Positions 16,987-25,103 of a DNA stretch of 64,000 nucleotides are shown here, piece by piece. Origin of the DNA: Actinopolymorpha cephalotaxi. GTDB lineage: Bacteria > Actinomycetota > Actinomycetes > Propionibacteriales > Actinopolymorphaceae. Where the stretch lies: the NCBI RefSeq assembly GCF_013408535.1, contig NZ_JACBZA010000001.1:1116001-1180000 (forward strand), in the 5' to 3' direction. The translations under genes were made by a program, and so were the position numbers. Under the pieces are notes generated by a model, which worked only from the letters and a program-made list of their open reading frames with translations, made no database searches and was not told the DNA's origin. The first letter of the stretch is position 1, and each line of letters begins with the position of its first letter.

Positions 16987-17058
16987 CGTAGAACACCTTC
17001 CCCCGGGGGCGAAACCGACCCGCACCACGGTGCCGCGACCCCTTCTGGGAACGCTTCC

Positions 17059-17098
17059 AGCCCGGTGCGGAGCCGCGAAACCGGCTCCGCACCGGGCT
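17059..17098 (+). terminator. leuCD terminator hairpin
   Basis: The 17-nt arms AGCCCGGTGCGGAGCCG and its complement pair perfectly around the loop cgaaac, and tcttcgt follows. It lies 72 bp after the leuD stop. Confidence 0.85.
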
Positions 17099-17654
17099 TC
17101 TTCGTGCAGTCGTGCGCGACATGCCGGGTGCGACACGCCGAAGCGAGTGAAGTCTTCGCTGACTTTTTTTCAGATTTTCTCGACGTCCCGAACGTCGGCC
17201 GGGAACCGGTGCCGGCGCCCTTGCACGGTGGGGATCCCGGACCGTCCACCCTGGTTGACGATCTTGCTCGCCGAGGCCGCGACCTCGGCGACGGCGGCCG
17301 TCACGACGGCGGTTCCTCCGGCCGGGCCGCCGGCCTGCGCCGCACCGCCGGAGATCCGTGAGTACGCCAGACCCCAATCGTGCAAGGGGTTTTCGCTGTC
17401 GATTCGACCGCGCCACCCGGACCGGGAGGTGCACCCGTCGCCGGTGCGAGACGCTGTCGAGGGGGCGGGCGGGGGGCCAGAGCCGAGGCCGCATCCCCAA
17501 CCAGAGCAGGGGACCGGCGGCCCGTCGAGGCGGCTCCCGACCCGTCCGGACAGTCGGTTCGGGTGGGCTTCGGGTATGCATTGAACACGCGCGAACGGGG
17601 CAGTATCCCCGTCGACATTGGGAACCGGTGGCGACGGTGACGGAGGAACGGCGC
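17099..17654. other. 556-bp intergenic region upstream of hupB with no recognisable gene
   Basis: ORFs here overlap one another in all frames and show no family motif or ribosome site. A second, weak terminator-like element is seen at 17150-17170 (AAGTC/GACTT stem followed by T), and a small inverted repeat (CGACGT-N5-ACGTCG) starts near 17180. The length suggests a long hupB control region. A non-coding RNA cannot be excluded. Confidence 0.5.
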
Positions 17655-17660
17655 TACATT
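17655..17660 (+). promoter_or_regulatory. Candidate -10 box of hupB
   Basis: TACATT matches TANNNT, 60 bp before the hupB GTG, so the 5' leader would be about 53 nt and would include the GGAGGG ribosome site at 17710-17715. A good -35 is not visible at the expected distance. Confidence 0.35.
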
Positions 17661-17720
17661 CCCTAACGTGCGCAAGAACCGAGCGCAGGCTCGTATCAAT
17701 CCCGTTCACGGAGGGAAACA

Positions 17721-18293
17721 GTGAACAAGTCCCAGCTGGTCGAGGTGCTCGCTTCGCGCTTCGACGACAACAAGAAGGATGCGCAGCACGCGCTCGAGTC
17801 CGTGATCGACACGATCACTCGTGCTGTGGCGTCCGGAGAAAAGGTGGCGATCACCGGCTTCGGCGCGTTCGAGAAGATCGACCGCCCGGCCCGGATGGTC
17901 CGCAACCCCCGCACGGGCGAGCGTAAGCGCGCCAAGAAGACGTCGGTGCCGAAGTTCCGCGCTGGTGCGGAGCTGAAGGCCGTCGTCTCCGGTGCCAAGA
18001 AGCTGCCGAAGCTCGCCGCGGCCAAGAAGACCACGACGACCGGTCGCGCGGCCACCAAGACCGCCGCCACGAAGACCGCCGCCACCAAGTCCGCGGCCAG
18101 CAAGGTCGCCGCCACCAAGGCGCCGGCCAAGAAGACCGCGGCCAAGAAGGCGACGACGGGGCGCGCCACCAAGGCGACGACCGCCAAGAAGACCGCGGCC
18201 AAGAAGACCACGGGCACGGCGGCCAAGAAGGCCACGGCGACGAAGAAGGCCACCACCAAGCGGACTCCGGCCAAGCGCACCGCCAAGCGCTGA
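17721..18293 (+). CDS. hupB: HU-family DNA-binding protein with Lys/Ala-rich tail (HupB type)
   Basis: A 190-residue nucleoid protein. Residues 1-92 are the HU fold (MNKSQLVEVLASRFDDNKKDAQ, then ITGFGAFEKIDRPARMVRNPRTGE with the DNA-intercalating Arg-Asn-Pro arm). Residues 93-190 are a low-complexity tail of KKTAAKK, ATK and PAK repeats like the histone H1-like tail of actinobacterial HupB/HupS. The tail adds nonspecific DNA binding and is a target of lysine modification in relatives. GTG 17721 has GGAGGG at 5 nt. A terminator follows 39 bp after the stop. Confidence 0.95.
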   Translation: MNKSQLVEVLASRFDDNKKDAQHALESVIDTITRAVASGEKVAITGFGAFEKIDRPARMVRNPRTGERKRAKKTSVPKFRAGAELKAVVSGAKKLPKLAAAKKTTTTGRAATKTAATKTAATKSAASKVAATKAPAKKTAAKKATTGRATKATTAKKTAAKKTTGTAAKKATATKKATTKRTPAKRTAKR

Positions 18294-18332
18294 CGGCGTT
18301 CCACCGGTCACCGACCGGACCATGCAGGACGT

Positions 18333-18372
18333 AAGCGAAGGGCCGATCCCCTCGGGGCTCGGCCCTTCGCTT
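18333..18372 (+). terminator. hupB terminator hairpin
   Basis: AAGCGAAGGGCCGA pairs with TCGGCCCTTCGCTT (14 bp) around a loop that can itself pair CCCC with GGGG. It may also serve the convergent genes on the other strand. Confidence 0.85.
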
Positions 18373-18440
18373 GTGTCCGCTCGTGATCAGTACCCGGCAG
18401 GTCGGCACGCCGGCTCAGTACGGCAGTTCAGTACGGGAGC

Positions 18441-18650
18441 TCAGTACGGCAGCGTGTAGATGTGCAGTGAACTCACCCGGGTCCCCGGCTCGTCCGGGGT
18501 CGTCAACTCCACCTGGACTCGTTGCCCGATCCGCAGCCCGCGAAGGCCGGCGGGCAGGGCGGTGGCGTCGTACGGCAACTCGACTCCGTCGTCGGCCAGT
18601 ACAGTGCCCGCACGAGAGCTCGGGTCGAAGGTTCGCACCGTCGCCTGCAT
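18441..18650 (-). CDS. Small cold-shock-like (OB-fold) protein
   Basis: A 69-residue protein starting MQATVRTFDPSSRAGTVLADDG, a cold-shock-type beginning in which the usual KWFN is replaced by R-T-F-D. It then has LPYDATAL and GQRVQVELTTPDEPGTRVSSLHI, consistent with an OB fold. Similar short proteins lie beside cofC in many actinobacteria. RNP1/RNP2 aromatic residues are mostly missing, so nucleic acid binding is not assured. Start ATG 18650 leaves 83 bp to the cofC stop. It is convergent with hupB. Confidence 0.7.
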   Translation of the reverse strand: MQATVRTFDPSSRAGTVLADDGVELPYDATALPAGLRGLRIGQRVQVELTTPDEPGTRVSSLHIYTLPY

Positions 18651-18733
18651 GACCCGCAGCCTAGGGCATTCGCCGCGGGCGGGGCGTCCACTCGGCACGA
18701 CGTCGCCGGGTCTCTCGAGATGCCGGGTGACCC

Positions 18734-19432
18734 TCAGGAAGTTCCGGTCTCCGCCACCGGGTCGCCACGCCGGGCCATCGCCGCGAGGGCTGCCCGGGTC
18801 CGCGGTCCGACGCCCAGATCCCTGGCCTGGTGGAGATCCGCGCCGGTGTCGACGTCGCGGCGTACGGACGTGATCGGCACCGGCGTCAGCTCGACCGCGC
18901 CGGCGTCCAGGTGTGCCCGGCGCGACGGTCCGCCGAACCTCGGCGCGAAGTCCACGCCCGGCGCCGTGCAGTACAGCGTCGTGCCCACACCCGCGGCGTC
19001 CGGGACGAACGACGTCGGCCAGGCCGTCGCGGCGTCGAGTGCCGTCGTCAGCTCGTTCGGCCGCAGGGCAGGAAGATCGGCGAGCATGGCGGCCACGGCG
19101 CCGTCGGGGCGGCGCGAACGCGCCAGCCGGGCACCGTGCTGCAGTGCGGCGTTCAGCCCGGCGGCGGGTTCGTCGGTGACGGCGACCGCACCGACCCCGG
19201 CCAGCACCGCGGCGAACTCCTGGTCGGGAGTGATCGCCAGCAGCTCGACCACCCGTGGGCACGCGAGAGCAGCGGTGATGGTGTCGATCGCCATCGCCTG
19301 TGCGAGTTCGGTGCGATGCCCACCGGCGAACGGTGCGAGCCGGGACTTTCCGACCGCCGCGGGTTTCACGGGCACCACCAGGCTCCAGCCGATGGAACCG
19401 GCCGGAGCCACGGGACGTTCTTGCGTTGACAT
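18734..19432 (-). CDS. cofC: 2-phospho-L-lactate / phosphoenolpyruvate guanylyltransferase
   Basis: A 232-residue nucleotidyltransferase that makes the GDP-activated precursor of coenzyme F420 (CofC/FbiD). VVPVKPAAVGKSRLAPFAGGHR near residue 15 is the nucleotide and phosphate-binding loop, and MLADLPALRPNEL near residue 118 carries the metal-binding Asp. The C-terminal GPSRRAH-LDAGA segment is typical. The ATG at 19432 fits the family. Upstream in-frame starts back to 19513 add an unconserved basic stretch. An F420-type LLM oxidoreductase at 49385 agrees with F420 use. Confidence 0.9.
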   Translation of the reverse strand: MSTQERPVAPAGSIGWSLVVPVKPAAVGKSRLAPFAGGHRTELAQAMAIDTITAALACPRVVELLAITPDQEFAAVLAGVGAVAVTDEPAAGLNAALQHGARLARSRRPDGAVAAMLADLPALRPNELTTALDAATAWPTSFVPDAAGVGTTLYCTAPGVDFAPRFGGPSRRAHLDAGAVELTPVPITSVRRDVDTGADLHQARDLGVGPRTRAALAAMARRGDPVAETGTS

Positions 19433-19589
19433 CGCCCCGATCCTCTCAGCCTCGGGCAAGCGACCCCGACCCGCCGGTCGACACCGGTTGCCGCGTACCT
19501 CACACTTTGGCAAGCGGCGCGGCCAGTGGGCCTGCGGCCGGCGTCAGCTCAGCTCCCTCACGTTGGTGAGGATCGACGAGGAGGACAGC

Positions 19590-20333
19590 GTGCCCCTGCC
19601 CCGCACCGGTCGGGCCTACGACATCGCCGTCGGCGCAATTCGGCCAGCCATGGCGACTTTCACCAGGCGTGACTGGCGAGGTGGCGAGCACATACCACGC
19701 GAGGGTGGTTTCATCGCGGTCACCAACCATCTGTCCTACTTCGACCCGATCGCGCTCGGGCACTTCCTGCACGAGCAGGGACGCGCGGTTCGCTTCCTGG
19801 CCAAGGCAAGCCTGTTCGACATTCCGGTGGTCGGCAGGTTCCTGCGGTCGGCGGGTCAGATCCCGGTGCACCGGGAGAAGCGCACCGCGGGCGACGCGCT
19901 CAAGGAAGCCTGCCAGGCAGTCGATCGCGGCGAGTGCGTCGTGGTCTACCCCGAGGGAACGATCACCCGCGACCCCGACCTGTGGCCGATGGTCGGCAAG
20001 ACGGGTGCGGTCCGGATCGCCTTGCGTACTGGATGTGAGATCGTTCCCATCGCACAGTGGGGTGCGCAGGACGTGTTGCTCCCGTACGCCAAGATTCCCC
20101 GGTTGCTGCCCCGCAAGACGATGCGGATGCAGGCCGGACCGGCGTTCGACCTGTCGGCCTACCGCGACGTCCCGTTCACTCCGTCGCTGTTGAAGAAGGC
20201 CACGAACGAACTCATGGACGTGCTCACCCGGATGGTGGCGGGTCTGCGGCACGAGTCCCCGCCGGCCGTGCGGTTCGATCCGGGCAAGACCGGCCTGCCC
20301 AGCATCGGCAACCCGTACAAGCGGCGGGCGTAG
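19590..20333 (+). CDS. 1-acyl-sn-glycerol-3-phosphate acyltransferase family protein
   Basis: A 247-residue PlsC-family enzyme. The acyltransferase motifs are in order: NHLSYFDPI (H-X4-D, block I), PVHREKR (block II) and VVYPEGTITRDPDL (block III). It would transfer a fatty acyl chain to lysophosphatidate or a related acceptor at the membrane. No long transmembrane segment is seen, only a hydrophobic N-terminal patch. GTG 19590 has AGGAGG 5 nt upstream, whereas longer readings cross cofC. It lies 14 bp before gpsA, so glycerol-3-phosphate supply and acylation are probably one operon. Confidence 0.9.
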   Translation: MPLPRTGRAYDIAVGAIRPAMATFTRRDWRGGEHIPREGGFIAVTNHLSYFDPIALGHFLHEQGRAVRFLAKASLFDIPVVGRFLRSAGQIPVHREKRTAGDALKEACQAVDRGECVVVYPEGTITRDPDLWPMVGKTGAVRIALRTGCEIVPIAQWGAQDVLLPYAKIPRLLPRKTMRMQAGPAFDLSAYRDVPFTPSLLKKATNELMDVLTRMVAGLRHESPPAVRFDPGKTGLPSIGNPYKRRA

Positions 20334-20347
20334 GGCTGGTCCTTCGC

Positions 20348-21355
20348 ATGACCGGGGCGGCGGTCCTCGGCGCCGGCTCCTGGGGCACGGCGTTCGCGCT
20401 GGTGCTCGCCGACGCGGGCGCGACGGTCGGCCTGTGGGCCCGGCGGCGGGCGCTCGCCGACGCGATGACGGAGCGGCGGGAGAACCCCGACTACCTGCCC
20501 GGGGTGCGGTTGCCGGCGGCGGTGACCGCGACCGCGGACGTCGAGACCGCGTTGGCCGGAACGCGCTACGTGTTCCTCGCCGTACCCGCGCAGGAGTTGC
20601 GTTCCCACCTGGTCCGGTGGGCGCCGCTGGTCCCCGCCGACGCCGTGCTGGTCAGTTTGGCCAAGGGTGTCGAACTCCACTCCGGCAAGCGGATGAGCGA
20701 GGTGATCGCCGAGGCGGCCGGGGTTCGGCCCGAGCGGGTCGCCGTCGTCACCGGTCCCAACCTCGCCCGCGAGGTGGCCGAACGACAGCCGGCGGCGAGC
20801 GTCGTCGCGTCCGTGGACGCCGGCGTGGCGAGGCGACTGCAGCGGGTGTGCCACTCACCGGCGTTCCGGCCGTACACCAACGCCGACGTGGTGGGGTGCG
20901 AACTCGCGGGCGCGGCGAAGAACGTCATCGCGCTCGCGGTCGGAATCGCCGTGGGGCTGGGGTTCGGCGACAACACCAGGGCGTCGCTCATCACCCGCGG
21001 ACTGGCCGAGGTGACCCGGCTCGGTGTGGCCCTGGGCGCGGACCCGCACACGTTCGCGGGACTGGCCGGGCTGGGCGACCTGGTGGCCACCTGCTCGTCC
21101 CCGCTGTCGCGCAACCGTCAGCTCGGCACGGCCCTGGGGGAGGGGCGCACGGTCGCCGAGGCCGGCGCCGGCAGCCGGCAGGTCGCCGAGGGCGTACGTA
21201 CCTGCGCGGCGATCCTCGAGCTCGCCGGCCGGCACCGGGTGGAGATGCCGGTCGCCGAGCACGTGACCCGGGTCGTCCGCGGCGAGCTGTCGCCCTCGCA
21301 CCTGATCGCCAGCCTGGTCAGCCGCGGCGCGAAGCCCGAACGCCACGGCTGGTGA
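20348..21355 (+). CDS. gpsA: Glycerol-3-phosphate dehydrogenase [NAD(P)+]
   Basis: A 335-residue enzyme that reduces dihydroxyacetone phosphate to sn-glycerol-3-phosphate for phospholipid synthesis. The Rossmann motif is GAGSWGTAFALVLADAG at residues 7-23. VFLAVPAQELR, SLAKGVE, GPNLAREVA, AGAAKNVIALAVGIAVGLGFGDN (catalytic Lys) and AGLGDLVATCSS follow in the usual order. ATG 20348 was chosen because the homologous sequence starts here, 14 bp after the acyltransferase. It ends 3 bp before the convergent PLP-enzyme gene. Confidence 0.96.
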   Translation: MTGAAVLGAGSWGTAFALVLADAGATVGLWARRRALADAMTERRENPDYLPGVRLPAAVTATADVETALAGTRYVFLAVPAQELRSHLVRWAPLVPADAVLVSLAKGVELHSGKRMSEVIAEAAGVRPERVAVVTGPNLAREVAERQPAASVVASVDAGVARRLQRVCHSPAFRPYTNADVVGCELAGAAKNVIALAVGIAVGLGFGDNTRASLITRGLAEVTRLGVALGADPHTFAGLAGLGDLVATCSSPLSRNRQLGTALGEGRTVAEAGAGSRQVAEGVRTCAAILELAGRHRVEMPVAEHVTRVVRGELSPSHLIASLVSRGAKPERHGW

Positions 21356-21358
21356 CGC

Positions 21359-22618
21359 TCAGCCGGCGTCGGCGTCGGCGCCGGCATCGCCACCGACGGC
21401 CGACAGGGCCGCGGACAGGTCGGCCCACAGGTCCTCGACGTCCTCGACACCGACGCTGAGCCGCACCAGGTTGTCGGGAATCGTGGCGCTCTCACCCGGC
21501 CACCGGCGCCGGCGTTCCAGGGTCGACTCGACCCCGCCGAGGCTGGTCGCGCGCACCCACAGCCTGGTCGCCGTCGTGAGCGCCTCGGCGGCCTCGGCGC
21601 CGCCGCGTACCTCCACCGCCACGACGGCGCCGTACGCGGACATCTGTGCGGTCGCACGGGCGTGGCCGGGATCGTCGCGCAGCCCGGGATACCGCACTCT
21701 GTCCACCGCCGGGTGCTGGGCCAGCCGGTGCGCCAGGACGGCGGCGTTGGCGCACGCGCGCTCGACCCGCAGGGGCAGGGTGCGCAGGCCGCGCAGGGCC
21801 AGCCAGGTCTCGAACGCCCCCGGTGTCGCGCCGAGCTTGCGGCGCCGGGAGTCCAGCAGGTCGTGCAGCTCGTTCCCGCGTTCGGTCGGCGCGGTCACCA
21901 GCGCGCCGAGCACGAGGTCGCTGTGGCCGGCGAGGTACTTCGTCGCCGAGTGCAGCACGACGTCCGCGCCGTACTCCAGCGGGCGCTGCAGCATCGGGGT
22001 CGCGAACGTGTTGTCGACCACCACGGCCGCGCCGGCCTCCCGTGCGCCCGCGCACAGGGCGGGCAGGTCGGCGACCTCCAGCGCGGGGTTGGTGGGTGAC
22101 TCCAGGATCACCAGGTCGGCGCCGGGCAGCAGTGCCAGCGTGCCCTCGGTGTCGGCGATGTCGACCAGCGGCGCCGCGCTGAGCCGTCCGGACTCCACCA
22201 GGTCGGCCAGCTGCCCGACGGTGCCGAGGTAGGCGTGCCGGGGCGCGACCACCACCCCACCGACCGGAACCAGGTCGAGGATCGTGGCGACCGCCGCCAG
22301 GCCCGAGGGGAAGGCCAGCGCCCGGCCGCCCTCCAGGGCGCCCAGCACCTCCTCGAACGCCGTCCAGGTGGGGTTGGCGTACCGGCCGTACTCCAGGTCC
22401 CCGCCGGCGACGTAGGTGGAGGCGAGCACCAGCGGCGGGTTCAGCGGCTGGTCCGGGTCGTGCGGTGGCCGGCCGGCGGTGACCGCCACCGTGTCCAGGC
22501 CGAGTGCGGGCGCGCCCGGCGAGTGTGACGGCGACTGTTCCGGCGACTGCGCCATCGGCGTGGACTGTGACTGGGCCGGAGGCTGCTCCGGCGCGGCGTG
22601 CTCCTCGAAGTCGGACAT
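21359..22618 (-). CDS. Cys/Met metabolism PLP-dependent enzyme, cystathionine gamma-synthase/lyase family
   Basis: A 419-residue fold-type I enzyme. LASTYVAGGDLEYGRYANPTWTAFEEVLGALEGG holds the phosphate-binding Tyr-Arg, ESPTNPALEVADL and VVDNTFATPMLQRPLEYGADVVLHSATKYLAGHSD include the PLP-binding Lys, and SLGGVESTLERRRRWP lies near the C-terminus. The first 45 residues (Gln/Ser/Pro-rich) are an unconserved extension. The family covers cystathionine gamma-synthase, gamma-lyase and methionine gamma-lyase, and the sequence alone does not settle which. ATG 22618 is used. It diverges from ddl with a 74-bp gap. Confidence 0.88.
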   Translation of the reverse strand: MSDFEEHAAPEQPPAQSQSTPMAQSPEQSPSHSPGAPALGLDTVAVTAGRPPHDPDQPLNPPLVLASTYVAGGDLEYGRYANPTWTAFEEVLGALEGGRALAFPSGLAAVATILDLVPVGGVVVAPRHAYLGTVGQLADLVESGRLSAAPLVDIADTEGTLALLPGADLVILESPTNPALEVADLPALCAGAREAGAAVVVDNTFATPMLQRPLEYGADVVLHSATKYLAGHSDLVLGALVTAPTERGNELHDLLDSRRRKLGATPGAFETWLALRGLRTLPLRVERACANAAVLAHRLAQHPAVDRVRYPGLRDDPGHARATAQMSAYGAVVAVEVRGGAEAAEALTTATRLWVRATSLGGVESTLERRRRWPGESATIPDNLVRLSVGVEDVEDLWADLSAALSAVGGDAGADADAG

Positions 22619-22692
22619 ACACCGATTCTTCCCGAGTCGCACCCGAGCTGACCGGTCAGCGGCCGATGTCGGCGACCGGTAGGGTCAGGCCG

Positions 22693-23856
22693 GTGAGTGA
22701 GTACGAGCGGGGTCCGCAGGCGGGTGAAGACCCGTCCGCGCGGACCGGACGCAAGCCCCGGGTGGCCGTCGTCTTCGGTGGCCGCAGTTCCGAGCATGCC
22801 GTGTCGTGCGCGACCGCCGGCAGCGTGTTGCGGGCACTGGACCGGGAGCGTTACGACGTCATCCCCGTCGGTATCACCGTCGACGGCCGCTGGGTGCTGG
22901 AGAAGGACGACCCGGAGCGGCTCGCGATCGGTGCGGGCCGGCTGCCCGAGGTCGACGAGAAGGGCACCGCGGTGGTGCTCGCCAACGACCGCGGCGGCGA
23001 GCTGGTCTCGCTCGACCCGGCGACGGTGCCCGGCACCCTCGGTGAGGTCGACGTCGTCTTTCCGCTGCTGCACGGGCCGTTCGGTGAGGACGGCACGCTC
23101 CAGGGCCTGCTGGAGATGGCCGACGTCCGCTACGTCGGCGCCGGTGTGCTCGCCAGCGCGGTCGCCATGGACAAGCACTTCGCCAAGCTCGTCTTCTCCG
23201 GCCAGGGCTTCCCGGTGGTGCCCTACACCCTGCTGAAGCCCGGTGCCTGGGCGGCCGACCGGTCCGCGTGCGAGGAGGCGGTCGCCTCCCTCGGCTACCC
23301 GGTCTTCGTCAAGCCCACCCGCGGCGGTTCGAGCATCGGCATCACCAAGGTGAGCCGGCCGCAGGACCTCGGCGAGGCGGTGGAGAAGGCCGCGGCGCAT
23401 GACCCCAAGGTGCTCGTGGAGGCCGCGGTCGAGGGTGCCCGGGAGATCGAGTGCGGTGTGCTGGAGAGCCTCGACGGCGGGCCCCCGCGGGCCAGCGCGG
23501 TCGCGGAGATCCGGTACGGCACGGAGTACGAGTTCTACGACTTCGAGGCGAAGTACCTCGACGACGAGCGGCACGTCGACCTGGCGCTGCCGGCGTCCCT
23601 GGACGAGAAGTCCACCCGGCAGGTGCAGGAGATCGCGGTGCGGGCGTTCGAGGCGCTGGGCGCCGAGGGCCTGGCCCGGGTCGACTTCTTCCTCCGCAAC
23701 GACGGCACCCTCCTGCTGAACGAGATCAACACGATGCCGGGGTTCACTCCGTACTCCATGTTCCCGCGGATGTGGGCCGCCAGCGGAGTCGACTACGCCG
23801 CCCTGTGCGACCACCTGATCCAGCTCGCCCTGCGCAGACCGACCGGCCTGCGCTGA
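22693..23856 (+). CDS. ddl: D-alanine--D-alanine ligase
   Basis: A 387-residue ATP-grasp ligase that makes D-Ala-D-Ala for peptidoglycan. VAVVFGGRSSEHAVSCATAGSVL at the N-terminus, FPLLHGPFGEDGTLQGLLE, PVFVKPTRGGSSIGITKV (ATP loop), EIECGVLE and LNEINTMPGFTPYSMFPRMW are all present. The position that usually carries Tyr or Phe in the D-Ala/D-Lac switch was not decisive by eye. GTG 22693 is the likely start, with AGGGTCAGG upstream. ATG 22666 in the same frame is an alternative. The nearby vanW-like gene does not change the assignment. Confidence 0.95.
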   Translation: MSEYERGPQAGEDPSARTGRKPRVAVVFGGRSSEHAVSCATAGSVLRALDRERYDVIPVGITVDGRWVLEKDDPERLAIGAGRLPEVDEKGTAVVLANDRGGELVSLDPATVPGTLGEVDVVFPLLHGPFGEDGTLQGLLEMADVRYVGAGVLASAVAMDKHFAKLVFSGQGFPVVPYTLLKPGAWAADRSACEEAVASLGYPVFVKPTRGGSSIGITKVSRPQDLGEAVEKAAAHDPKVLVEAAVEGAREIECGVLESLDGGPPRASAVAEIRYGTEYEFYDFEAKYLDDERHVDLALPASLDEKSTRQVQEIAVRAFEALGAEGLARVDFFLRNDGTLLLNEINTMPGFTPYSMFPRMWAASGVDYAALCDHLIQLALRRPTGLR

Positions 23857-24028
23857 CTCGTGAGCCGCCGGCCCGGCGGCTCGCCGACGGGTTCGGTTCG
23901 CCCGGGACGTACGCAGCGCCTGGGCGGGCCCGGAGGACGGGGGGTCCTCTGACGCACGGCCACCGCGTCGGGGGACCCCTGCGGTGCGCTCCGAGGGGAG
24001 CGGACCGCAGGGCTCGGTCGATGAGACG

Positions 24029-24505
24029 TCAGACGCAGGGCGTACGCACGGGGACGGCCTGCCGGACCGCCGCCGCGACGTCCACCAGTGCGTTCGACGG
24101 CGGTTGGTACGCCGAGGGCACCGACAGCTCGACGTAGGCGTCCCGGCCGATGGTGGTGAAGATGTAGCCGCGGGTGGCGCGTTCGGAGAACCACCCCACG
24201 TGGTCGATCGCCAGGCAGTCCGAGGAGGTCCGCAGCTTCGCCGGCCGGTGCACGCCGCAGCGCAGCAGGATGGGCGGGTCCCCCCATGCCGCGGCGTTGG
24301 CGGAGGCCGGCTGCACCACCCGCGCGGACTCGCCGAGCACCTGCGCGGGCAGCGCGGCGAAGAGCCTTCGGCAGGCGGCCTCGGCGGCACCGGTCGGATG
24401 GGGCGGCTCGACGCGTACCGTCGGCTCGCCGCAGCCCGCCGCGAACACCCCGAGCGCGGCGAGCGCGAGGGACGCGGCGAGCAACCGGGACGGTGGCCGG
24501 GTCAG
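24029..24505 (-). CDS. DUF3515 family lipoprotein
   Basis: About 158 residues. A hydrophobic signal segment (LLAASLALAALGVFAAGC) ends in a lipobox cysteine. The body (LPAQVLGESARVV...WGDPPILLRCG) and the C-terminal segment GRDAYVELSVPSAYQPPSNALVDVAAAV match DUF3515, a family of unknown function. The start is uncertain. CTG 24505, overlapping the TGA of the upstream Lrp-like gene, would give an Arg-containing n-region, while TTG 24484 would leave no positive charge. Neighbours ddl and thiL are the usual ones in actinobacteria. Confidence 0.8.
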   Translation of the reverse strand: MTRPPSRLLAASLALAALGVFAAGCGEPTVRVEPPHPTGAAEAACRRLFAALPAQVLGESARVVQPASANAAAWGDPPILLRCGVHRPAKLRTSSDCLAIDHVGWFSERATRGYIFTTIGRDAYVELSVPSAYQPPSNALVDVAAAVRQAVPVRTPCV

Positions 24506-24735
24506 ATGTGGACCACCGGGCAGGTGAGGGTCCGGGTGATGCCGTTGATCCCCTGCACCTGGGCGACGACGAGCCGGCCGAGCTCGTCGACGTTGTGGGC
24601 CTCGGCCCGGACGATCACGTCGTACGGACCGGTGACGTCCTCGGCGAGGGTGACGCCGGTGATGTGCGAGATCTCCTCGGCGACCTCGGCCGCCCTTCCG
24701 ACCTCGGTCTGGATGAGGATGTAGGCCTGAACCAT
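24502..24735 (-). CDS. Stand-alone Lrp/AsnC ligand-binding (RAM) domain protein
   Basis: A 77-residue protein consisting only of the RAM fold: MVQAYILIQTEVGRAAEVAEEI, VTLAEDVTGPYDVIVRAEA, and the end GINGITRTLTCPVVHI. It has no helix-turn-helix. Such one-domain proteins form octamers that bind amino acids and may modulate full-length Lrp regulators. The gene is upstream of, and overlaps, the DUF3515 gene. ATG 24735 is well placed with GAGAGGAC upstream. The function is inferred from the family only. Confidence 0.9.
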   Translation of the reverse strand: MVQAYILIQTEVGRAAEVAEEISHITGVTLAEDVTGPYDVIVRAEAHNVDELGRLVVAQVQGINGITRTLTCPVVHI

Positions 24736-25103
24736 CGATACGTCCTCTCGGGCTGGAGGGCCTCACCTCGCGGTCGTTCGCACGATCGTCTCGGTGGTGA
24801 TGCTCCAAGGTCGGTCAAGTGAGTGAGCACGGTATCGCGAGGTGGGCGTTCCGCGCGCCCCCACCCTGCAAGCCGTCGGCCAGCGGGCCTCGCGGCGACG
24901 GCGCTCGGCGGCAAACCTGAGGGATGTTTCAGACGCTACCCCGGTCCGGGCCGTCGGCAAGGGTGCCCGGCGAGGTGCGTACGGGTGCCCGCATAGGTGC
25001 TCGGGCGGGTGCCCGGCGAAGGTGCACCGTGCCGGTTCCCTCCTGGGTGGGACACGGCACGATGAGGGCTGACATCAACGACGCGAGGTCAGGAGCGGCG
25101 CAG

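Noticed and set aside
12621-23856. Glycopeptide resistance cluster (vanW plus ddl)
   Set aside because: The two genes are 9 kb apart, and vanH/A/X and vanRS genes are missing. Both are ordinary chromosomal members.
22441-24390. 649-codon minus-strand ORF across ddl
   Set aside because: It spans the cgs-ddl divergent region and ddl itself. No motif is seen, and ddl is complete on the plus strand.
24740-25103. TPP riboswitch before thiL
   Set aside because: The conserved CUGAGA-type core and helices were not found.
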